DNA from: an uncultured Clostridia bacterium
GTDB lineage: Bacteria > Bacillota > Clostridia > Oscillospirales > Oscillospiraceae
DNA length: 64,000 bases
Assembly: GCA_937890525.1 (NCBI GenBank)
Contig: CALADI010000048.1
Span: forward strand, 200,841-264,840
Direction: 5' to 3'
The notes beneath the pieces are model-generated. The model saw only the letters and a list, made by a program, of their open reading frames with translations. It did no database searches and was not told the origin of the DNA. A program made the translations under genes and the position numbers. Shown here in pieces: positions 58,691 through 64,000 of this stretch. Every line of letters starts with the position of its first letter. Position 1 is the stretch's first letter.

Positions 58691-58885
58691 ATGTGCCTTT
58701 CTACGGTCTACAAGAATAAGCTGGAGCCGGAATCCGTTGTGATGAAGAATGTGATGCGGATCGAGTGCAAGGACGGCTGCGTCATCCTCACCGATCTGAT
58801 GGAGCGTCAGATGGCGATCGAAGGAACGCTGGAGATGGCCAATCTGGTGGACGGTGTCGCCGTGGTCAAGGAAGCGGCGGTCTGA
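58691..58885 (+). CDS. cooT: CooT-family nickel-binding protein
   Basis: A 64-residue protein. MCLSTVYKNK at the start, with Cys2 that CooT uses for nickel at the dimer interface, then SVVMKNVMRIECKDGCVILT and a short beta-rich end fit the CooT family. CooT helps load nickel into carbon monoxide dehydrogenase in Rhodospirillum; in other anaerobes it stands beside other nickel enzymes. AAGGAGGAAG precedes the ATG. No CODH is in the window, so its client is unknown. Confidence 0.85.
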   Translation: MCLSTVYKNKLEPESVVMKNVMRIECKDGCVILTDLMERQMAIEGTLEMANLVDGVAVVKEAAV

Positions 58886-58901
58886 TCCCGGTAAATGCGT
58901 A

Positions 58902-58934
58902 AAAAGCGGTGTGCCCTCGGGCACACCGCTTTTG
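58902..58934. terminator. Bidirectional terminator between cooT and the M18 peptidase gene
   Basis: Stem AAAAGCGGTGTGCCC / GGGCACACCGCTTTT with a short loop, T-runs on both sides. Confidence 0.92.
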
Positions 58935-58944
58935 TTGTTTGGTC

Positions 58945-60330
58945 TTATGCCAGATAGATGGCCTTGCAGGCACGCATGGTCATGTAGCAGTCGAACTTGC
59001 TGACCAGCTCCATGGGAGCGTGCATGCACAGCACGGGCACGCCTGCGTCCACGGTGACGATGTTGCGGTTGGCCATGTAAGCGGCAACGGTGCCGCCGCC
59101 GCCCTGATCCACCTTGCCCAGAGTGGCGATCTGCCAAGTCACATTGGCGTTGTCCAGCGTGGTGCGGACATGGCCCATGGCTTCAGCGGAAGCGTCGGAT
59201 GCGCCGCCCTTGCCCCGGGAGCCGGTGTACTTGCAGATGGCAACGCCGTAGTTGAGCTGGCTGTTGTTGCGCTTGTCGCAGGTCTCGGCAAAGTTGGGGT
59301 CAAATGCGTTGGACACATCGGCGGACAGGCAGAAGCTGCTCTCCAGGCAGCGGTTCAGGCTTGCGCCGGTGGCGTCGCACAGATCCTGCATGAAGGTCTC
59401 GAAGAAGTGGCTCTGCATACCAGAGATGCCCACGGAGCCGATCTCCTCCTTGTCGGCCAGAATGCACACGGCGGTGTGCTTGGGGGTGCCCATGTCCAGC
59501 AGGGGGACGATCTCAGCGTAGGCGCACACCCGGTCGTCGTGACCGTAAGCGCCCAGCAGGCTGCGGTCCAGACCCACCTCGCGGCACTTGCCGGCGGGGA
59601 CGATGGTCAGCTCGGCAGACAGGAAGTCGGATTCCACCATGCCATACTTCTCGTTCAGCAGCTTCATGATGTGCAGCTTCACCAGATCGCTGCCCTCGCC
59701 CTCCAGAGGCTCGGTGCCCATGATGATGTTCAGCTGCTCGCCGGCGATGACCTGAGCGGCGGTCTTCTGCATCTGATCGGCAGACAGGTGCACCAGCAGG
59801 TCGGAGACCACCAGAATGGGATCTGCGTCATCCTCGCCGATGGTCACGGTGACCACAGTGCCGTCCTTGCGGTAGACCACGCCGTGGAGCGCCAGAGGAA
59901 TGGTGGCCCACTGGTACTTCTTGATGCCGCCGTAGTAATGGGTCTTGAGGTAGGCGATCTCAGAGTCCTCGTACAGGGGATTGGGCTTGATGTCCATTCT
60001 GGGGGAGTCCACATGGGCGGCGCAGATGTTGGCGCCGTTGTTCAGGCTCTCAGAGCCCATGACAGCCAGAATGATGCTCTTGCCCCGGTTGTTGTGGTAG
60101 ACCTTGTCGCCGGGGTTCAGCTTCATGCCGGGAACCAGGGGCTTGAAGCCGTGGGCTTCGGCAGCGGCGGCGGTCCATGCGGTGGCTTCCCGCTCGGTCT
60201 TGCAGGCATCCATAAATGCGGCATAGCCCTTGCAGTAGCACTCCATCTCCGCCCGTTCCTCGGCGGACAGCTTGGTGTATCCGTTTTTGGGAGAAGCCAG
60301 CAGGCTCTCCTTCAGTTCTTCGATGTTCAT
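58945..60330 (-). CDS. M18 family aminopeptidase
   Basis: A 461-residue cytoplasmic zinc aminopeptidase of family M18. Metal ligands and neighbours are visible: ICAAHVDSPRMDIKPNPL, the catalytic LADKEEIGSVGISGMQS, LSADVSNAFDPNFAETCDKR, and the final TVDAGVPVLCMHAPMELVSK. M18 enzymes form dodecamers and prefer acidic or hydrophobic N-termini. ATG 60330 follows AAAAGGAG. It has its own promoter and shares a terminator with cooT. Confidence 0.94.
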   Translation of the reverse strand: MNIEELKESLLASPKNGYTKLSAEERAEMECYCKGYAAFMDACKTEREATAWTAAAAEAHGFKPLVPGMKLNPGDKVYHNNRGKSIILAVMGSESLNNGANICAAHVDSPRMDIKPNPLYEDSEIAYLKTHYYGGIKKYQWATIPLALHGVVYRKDGTVVTVTIGEDDADPILVVSDLLVHLSADQMQKTAAQVIAGEQLNIIMGTEPLEGEGSDLVKLHIMKLLNEKYGMVESDFLSAELTIVPAGKCREVGLDRSLLGAYGHDDRVCAYAEIVPLLDMGTPKHTAVCILADKEEIGSVGISGMQSHFFETFMQDLCDATGASLNRCLESSFCLSADVSNAFDPNFAETCDKRNNSQLNYGVAICKYTGSRGKGGASDASAEAMGHVRTTLDNANVTWQIATLGKVDQGGGGTVAAYMANRNIVTVDAGVPVLCMHAPMELVSKFDCYMTMRACKAIYLA

Positions 60331-60366
60331 ATTTGGATCGCTCCTTTTCTAAGATATCTGGTTTCT

Positions 60367-60394
60367 ATTATACCTGCATCGGGTAAAATTGCAA
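60367..60394 (-). promoter_or_regulatory. Promoter of the M18 peptidase gene
   Basis: Minus-strand TTGCAA (60389-60394), 16 bases, TATAAT (60367-60372). Confidence 0.75.
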
Positions 60395-60419
60395 GACATT
60401 TCATTTTCTTCCCAACCTC

Positions 60420-60449
60420 TTTACAGCATCGGCGTGGATATGGTAGAAT
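60420..60449 (+). promoter_or_regulatory. Promoter of tsaE-tsaB-upp
   Basis: TTTACA (60420-60425), 18 bases, TAGAAT (60444-60449). Confidence 0.65.
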
Positions 60450-60473
60450 GAAGCAGAAAGAGGTTGATGGATC

Positions 60474-60911
60474 ATGGAATTTATAACAAAATCTCCGGCG
60501 CAGACGGAGCGTGTGGGCGAAGCGCTGGCTAAGCGCCTGAGCGCCGGTGCGGTGATCGCCTACCGGGGGGACTTGGGCGCGGGGAAAACCGCCTTCACCA
60601 GAGGGCTTGCCCGTGGTCTGGGGATCACCGAGAGCGTGACCAGTCCCACCTATACCATCGTGAACGAATATTTGGGCGGCAGGCTGCCCCTGTTCCACTT
60701 CGATATGTATCGGCTGGGCGGCGAGGATGAGCTGTTCGACATCGGCTGGGAGGACTATCTGGAGCGGGGCGGGGTCTGCGCCGTGGAATGGAGCGAAAAT
60801 GTGCCGGAAGCCATGGAAAATGCCATTTCCGTCACCATCTTCAGATTGGACGAGGATACCCGAAAAATTGTCATCGAAGGAGGGGAACAGCTTGCTGATT
60901 TTAGCCTTTGA
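60474..60911 (+). CDS. tsaE: tRNA t6A synthesis ATPase TsaE
   Basis: A 145-residue P-loop ATPase: YRGDLGAGKTAFTRGLARGL (Walker A), TSPTYTIVNEYLGG and HFDMYRLGGEDELFDIGWED are the family marks. TsaE drives turnover of the TsaB-TsaD complex that attaches threonylcarbamoyl to A37 of ANN-decoding tRNAs. It overlaps tsaB by 20 bases. The other partners, TsaD and RimI, which often follow in Firmicutes, are not here; the TsaC/Sua5 enzyme is at 23963-24997. Confidence 0.95.
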   Translation: MEFITKSPAQTERVGEALAKRLSAGAVIAYRGDLGAGKTAFTRGLARGLGITESVTSPTYTIVNEYLGGRLPLFHFDMYRLGGEDELFDIGWEDYLERGGVCAVEWSENVPEAMENAISVTIFRLDEDTRKIVIEGGEQLADFSL

Positions 60912-61599
60912 AACATCGGCCAAGGCGGTGTCTGTGGCGTTGCACGACGGCGGAGTTCTCTTGGCAGAGAGCTACCAGAACACCGGGCTGACCCACAGCC
61001 AGACCTTGATGAGCATGGCCCAGGATCTGCTGAAGAACTGCCGCAAAAGCGTGCAGGATGTGACGGCGGTGGCAGTGGCGGCGGGCCCGGGCAGCTTTAC
61101 CGGGGTGCGCATCGGCGTGGCTGCCGCCAAGGGTTTCGGCTGGGGCGCTCAGATCCCGGTCTACGGCGTCTCCACATTGGAGTCCATGGCAAGATCCCTG
61201 GGGATCTGCGATGGATTGGTCTGTGCCTGCATGGATGCCCGGCGGTCACAGGTGTACAATGCCCTGTTCCGGGTGACGGAGGGGGAGATCACCCGTGTCT
61301 GCCCAGACCGTGCCATCGGTCTTGACGAACTGGCGCCGGAACTGCTGGCGCAGAACGAGCCGGTTTTTCTGGTTGGCGATGGGGCAAGACTGTGTTATAA
61401 TACACTGCTGGAGCAAGTGCCGAACCTGCGCCTGATGCCGGAGCACCGGCTTCATCAGAGGGCGTCGGGTGTGGCGCTGGCGGCAGCGGCAGCCATTGCC
61501 CGTGGGGAATCCGGCGACGGCAATGGGCTGACCCCCAATTATCTGCGGCTGTCTCAGGCAGAGCGTGAGCGCCTTGCCCGGGAAACGAAAACACAATAA
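60892..61599 (+). CDS. tsaB: tRNA t6A synthesis protein TsaB
   Basis: A 235-residue ASKHA-fold protein: ILAFETSAKAVSVALHDGG, TLMSMAQDLLKNC and the glycine motif VAAGPGSFTGVRIGVAAAKG are typical. TsaB is the scaffold partner of TsaD. The start is TTG 60892 with AAGGAGGGG upstream, inside the end of tsaE; no ATG is available at the family N-terminus. The upp gene follows after 16 bases. Confidence 0.94.
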   Translation: MLILAFETSAKAVSVALHDGGVLLAESYQNTGLTHSQTLMSMAQDLLKNCRKSVQDVTAVAVAAGPGSFTGVRIGVAAAKGFGWGAQIPVYGVSTLESMARSLGICDGLVCACMDARRSQVYNALFRVTEGEITRVCPDRAIGLDELAPELLAQNEPVFLVGDGARLCYNTLLEQVPNLRLMPEHRLHQRASGVALAAAAAIARGESGDGNGLTPNYLRLSQAERERLARETKTQ

Positions 61600-61615
61600 A
61601 AGGAGTATAAAAAGC

Positions 61616-62245
61616 ATGAGCAATGTTGTTATCTTTGACCACCCGCTGATCCAGCACAAGCTGGCCATTCTGCGGAACCAGAATACCAGCGTTAAGGAGT
61701 TCCGGGAGCTGATCGGGGAGATCTCTGCCCTGATGTGCTACGAAGCCACCCGGAATCTGCCCACCAAGGAAGTGGAGGTCCAGACCCCTGTGGCTGTGGC
61801 CAAGTGCCGGATGCTGGCGGGCAAGAAGCTGGCCATCGTTCCCATCCTGCGGGCAGGTCTGGGCATGGTGGATACCATCGTGGATCTGATCCCCTCTGCC
61901 AAGATCGGTCATATCGGTCTGTACCGGGATCCTGAGACTCACATGCCGGTGGAATACTACTGCAAGCTGCCCGAGGATGTGGCAAACCGTCAGGTCTATG
62001 TGGTGGATCCCATGCTGGCCACCGGCGGCAGCGCCATTGCAGCCATCGAATTTCTGAAGAAGCACGGCTGCAAGAACATCATCATGATGAACATCATCGG
62101 CTGCCCCGAGGGCATCAAGGCAGTGCAGGAGGCTCACCCGGATGTGGACATCTATCTGGCGGCCTGCGATGAGAAGCTCAACGACAATGCCTATATCATC
62201 CCCGGCTTGGGCGATGCCGGTGACCGGATTTTCGGCACCAAGTAA
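61616..62245 (+). CDS. upp: Uracil phosphoribosyltransferase
   Basis: A 209-residue enzyme of pyrimidine salvage: SNVVIFDHPLIQHKLAILRN at the start, VPILRAGLGMVDTIVDLIP, the PRPP loop VYVVDPMLATGGSAIAAIE and the C-terminal YIIPGLGDAGDRIFGT. It turns uracil and PRPP into UMP. ATG 61616 follows AAAAGGAG; it is the last gene of the tsaE run. Confidence 0.97.
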   Translation: MSNVVIFDHPLIQHKLAILRNQNTSVKEFRELIGEISALMCYEATRNLPTKEVEVQTPVAVAKCRMLAGKKLAIVPILRAGLGMVDTIVDLIPSAKIGHIGLYRDPETHMPVEYYCKLPEDVANRQVYVVDPMLATGGSAIAAIEFLKKHGCKNIIMMNIIGCPEGIKAVQEAHPDVDIYLAACDEKLNDNAYIIPGLGDAGDRIFGTK

Positions 62246-62268
62246 GAGGCACATATATCGGTTTTTCT

Positions 62269-62296
62269 ACCCCGGGAGCGATCGAACTCCCGGGGT
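62269..62296 (+). terminator. Terminator of upp
   Basis: Perfect 10-bp stem ACCCCGGGAG / CTCCCGGGGT followed by TTG. Confidence 0.82.
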
Positions 62297-62449
62297 TTGC
62301 CTTTGACAGCCCAAATGCTGTACTGTGATTTTGCTGAAAACATAGGAATCATATCTGTCTTTTTAGGAATATCGCTTATAATGACTGAAATAATGTTGGA
62401 AGAGATGGGATCTTATGATCTCAGCGCTGCCCCGGCAGTCCCCTGAATA

Positions 62450-62583
62450 TAAAAAAGAACGAACCCTCGACTGAATTGATCTACAGCTTCAATCGAGGGT
62501 TCGTTCTCTTCGTCATTTGGACTTCTCATTGTGAAATGATCCTCCTTTTATGTGGGGAACCAACCTTGTTTGGTTCTCTTTGT
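62450..62583 (-). ncRNA. Candidate small RNA (or 38-codon gene cut by a terminator)
   Basis: On the minus strand a promoter TTGCAA (62613-62618), 17 bases, TATCTT (62590-62595) predicts a start near 62583. The transcript begins with a perfect 7-bp hairpin GAACCAA/TTGGTTC (62557-62576). An unpaired AAAGGAGG (62541-62548) comes next, then a strong hairpin with arms GAACGAACCCTCGA / TCGAGGGTTCGTTC (62457-62506) and TTTTTT. Total about 134 bases. An ATG at 62529 opens a 38-codon frame, but its stop (62413) lies past the terminator, which argues for an RNA product or a remnant. The rest of 62297-62875 has no gene. Confidence 0.45.
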
Positions 62584-62704
62584 GTCTATAAGATAACACG
62601 GGTACAGCACATTTGCAAGACCGCAGAATCGCTGAATTTCCACATGAAAAGTTGGGAATCATGCGGATAGACAGGGAAAAATAAAAGTGATATGATAAAT
62701 ATGT

Positions 62705-62730
62705 TGGGCAGCCTGCGGGCTGCCCATTTT
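62705..62730 (+). terminator. Stand-alone terminator hairpin
   Basis: Perfect 9-bp stem TGGGCAGCC / GGCTGCCCA, loop TGCG, followed by TTTT. No plus-strand gene lies just before it; it may stop read-through from upp or a short transcript starting near TATAAT at 62377-62382. Confidence 0.7.
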
Positions 62731-62759
62731 CTGTTACAGGGAAATGATGGATGTCTCGG

Positions 62760-62832
62760 GATCTTTGCTGTCGTCGAGGATGACTGCGGATTGACAACGA
62801 TCTTTGCAAAGAGTAAGATAACAGCAAAGATC
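62760..62832 (+). promoter_or_regulatory. Promoter of the Sel1-repeat gene with three GATCTTTGC elements
   Basis: TTGACA (62791-62796), 17 bases, TAAGAT (62814-62819). GATCTTTGC occurs at 62760-62768 and 62799-62807, and inverted as GCAAAGATC at 62824-62832. The outer pair extends to a perfect 12-bp inverted repeat (62760-62771 with 62821-62832). Confidence 0.7.
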
Positions 62833-62875
62833 TTGGGGATAAAGCAGTCAGAATCATTTCATTGGAGGGAAGATC

Positions 62876-63778
62876 GTGGAAAAACTTCGGTTTTGGGAAG
62901 GTGCTGAGCTGATCGAGAGCATTGCATCGATGGATGAGATCAAAGGAATGATGTGCCCGGACGATGCTTACCGGGTACTGCTGGGCGTATGTGTTCCTGC
63001 GCAGGTATATTCTGAAACCAGTAAGATCCGTTCAGAGATCATGGACAGCGGGGAACATAGCATCCTGTGTACACCGCTGGAGGCGGCGGATCGGCTGATC
63101 GCAGCGGATGCCCATTTGCCAATGCAGGAGGATATCTTTCTTTTTGTCGAAAAAGCGTATTTGGATGGATATGCGAATATCGACCCACGCTGGTGTGCGT
63201 TCCAGCTGGGCAGGCTATACAGTGAAGAGCGGTATGGACATATCGACGATTCCGAAGCATTCCTTTGGTTTGAGCGCAGTTCGAAATTGAACATGGGGAT
63301 AGCAGACGGAATGCTTGGGAAATGCTACTTGCTGGGCAGGGGTACGCCGCAAAATTATGAGAAAGCATATAAACTGCTGACAAAATATGCATTGTTTGAC
63401 ACAGAATGGGCAGAACCGCTGCTTCTGCTGGGGCATATGTACCGGGATGGACTTTATGTTGAAGAAGATGAGGTGCAAGCGTTGGATTTGTACCGGAAAA
63501 TTGTGCGCCATCGGGAATTTCAAGATCAAATCGCATATCCGCAGGCGCTTGTGGGTGTGGCGGATTATCAGATGGATAGAATTGGGGACAGAGAAAGCGT
63601 CCATTTGGCTTTATCTTATTACCAGCAGGCAGAGTGTGAGTTCTATGACTATCTGCTTTCGCATCCGACACAGGCCCGATGTGGAATCGATTATGCGAAG
63701 AGGCGGCAGAATCGGTGCCGTCAAAAGCTGATGAATGCGATTGATAAGGTGCAGAGGGAAATCGACATCAAGGCCTAA
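62876..63778 (+). CDS. Sel1/TPR-like repeat protein
   Basis: A 300-residue cytoplasmic protein. The middle has Sel1-like repeats: AFQLGRLYSEERYG.. with AFLWFERSSKLNMG, ADGMLGKCYLLGRGTPQNYE with AYKLLTKYALF, and LLLLGHMYRDGLYVEEDEVQ with ALDLYRKIVRH. The first 110 residues are unlike anything I know. Sel1 repeats mediate protein contacts. The start is GTG 62876 with TTGGAGGGA eight bases before. It is more AT-rich than its neighbours by eye and stands alone between terminators. Confidence 0.8.
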   Translation: MEKLRFWEGAELIESIASMDEIKGMMCPDDAYRVLLGVCVPAQVYSETSKIRSEIMDSGEHSILCTPLEAADRLIAADAHLPMQEDIFLFVEKAYLDGYANIDPRWCAFQLGRLYSEERYGHIDDSEAFLWFERSSKLNMGIADGMLGKCYLLGRGTPQNYEKAYKLLTKYALFDTEWAEPLLLLGHMYRDGLYVEEDEVQALDLYRKIVRHREFQDQIAYPQALVGVADYQMDRIGDRESVHLALSYYQQAECEFYDYLLSHPTQARCGIDYAKRRQNRCRQKLMNAIDKVQREIDIKA

Positions 63779-63780
63779 AT

Positions 63781-63825
63781 ATCGGGTGCAGGGGAAAGCG
63801 TTTGTCTCGATCCCCTGCGCCCGAT
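63781..63825 (+). terminator. Hairpin after the Sel1-repeat gene
   Basis: A 15-bp stem ATCGGGTGCAGGGGA / TCCCCTGCGCCCGAT with one wobble and a 15-base loop, starting two bases after the stop; no T-run. Confidence 0.65.
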
Positions 63826-63901
63826 GTGTCGGGATTACAGATTCGCATTTATGCACGAAGTGCGGGAAAATGAAGATCCAAAATCCATTGAAAACTGTTG
63901 C

Positions 63902-63946
63902 AAAAAACAAAGAAAGAGGCTTGAAATCGCAAGATTTCAAGCCTCT
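63902..63946 (-). terminator. Terminator of the tRNA at the right edge
   Basis: Minus-strand perfect 14-bp stem AGAGGCTTGAAATC / GATTTCAAGCCTCT followed by a T-rich tract ending TTTTTT, directly after the tRNA CCA end. Confidence 0.92.
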
Positions 63947-64000
63947 TGGTGGAGATAAGCGGGATCGAACCGCTGACCTCTTGAATGCCATGCAACTTAG
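63947..64000 (-). tRNA. tRNA-Ala (anticodon GGC), 3' part only
   Basis: Read on the minus strand, the 3' half of a tRNA is complete: loop ATGGCAT (anticodon GGC), variable AGGTC, T-arm AGCGG-TTCGATC-CCGCT, acceptor TATCTCC, discriminator A and encoded CCA. The 5' half lies beyond the window. The anticodon stem is odd: the 3' side TCAAG faces GTTGC, leaving two mismatches where CTTGA would be expected. Confidence 0.75.

Overview
The window looks like a chromosomal segment of a Gram-positive, low-redundancy anaerobe of the class Clostridia, most likely an Oscillospirales/Oscillospiraceae-type gut bacterium. This is inference from gene content and order: rplU-prp-rpmA-obgE with the Firmicutes-type N-terminal extension on L27; rpsF-ssb-rpsR; gdpP-rplI-dnaB-tilS-hpt-ftsH; RNase J; thiamine pyrophosphokinase of the ThiN type; and coding DNA that is fairly GC-rich by eye, with AT-rich intergenic islands. 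Promoters of the plain TTGACA-17-TATAAT kind are visible before many genes. I see no phage, insertion sequence, CRISPR array or rRNA operon.

Layout. 1-11308: the downstream part of an exopolysaccharide/capsule locus (partial UDP-GlcNAc 4,6-dehydratase, DegT aminotransferase, initiating sugar-phosphate transferase, four glycosyltransferases, UDP-sugar dehydrogenase, Wzy-like polymerase, Wzx-like flippase), ending next to tRNA-Val. 11582-16937: NusG-II lipid-anchor-like protein, L21/Prp/L27/Obg, an AraC regulator, and the S6/SSB/S18 operon on the minus strand. 17038-21936: minus-strand metallophosphoesterase, a ParB-like/BMP fusion protein, Nudix hydrolase, lipid kinase and polysaccharide deacetylase. 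22009-26537: RlmA-type rRNA methyltransferase, RF1, Sua5/TsaC, CoaE, a sugar nucleotidyltransferase, then tRNA-Leu. 27495-35456: an oligopeptide/dipeptide-type ABC importer operon. 35539-41652: DUF2974 hydrolase, DUF975 membrane protein, XRE regulator, alanine racemase, NAGPA-type glycosidase. 41797-43292: larB and a short larC. 43458-53042: RNase J facing the c-di-AMP phosphodiesterase/replication/FtsH run. 53094-58885: hemolysin III, CBS protein, lipoprotein, MocR regulator, ThiN, then a divergent metal module (CsoR-like repressor, His-rich protein, CooT). 58945-64000: M18 aminopeptidase, TsaE, TsaB, Upp, a non-coding stretch with a candidate small RNA, a Sel1-repeat protein and a partial tRNA-Ala.

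The most unusual thing is the ABC importer. Its second permease (30701-32605, 634 aa instead of about 300) carries seven RCC1-type repeats, enough for a whole seven-bladed beta-propeller, inserted in the external loop between transmembrane segment 1 and the conserved GTD-x-x-GRD region. Its second ATPase (33597-35144, 515 aa instead of about 330) carries a coiled-coil insertion of about 185 residues between the Walker A motif and the Q-loop. The binding protein has an EF-hand/dockerin-like loop, and the operon ends with a 102-residue one-helix membrane protein. I know of no description of such an importer.

A second coherent module is the nickel-flavoured one at 57729-58885: a CsoR/InrS-like sensor with a His-rich N-terminus, a protein with 32 histidines in its first 70 residues followed by a four-cysteine motif, and CooT, with divergent promoters around a GC-tract dyad. 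Together with larB/larC it suggests the organism uses nickel enzymes.
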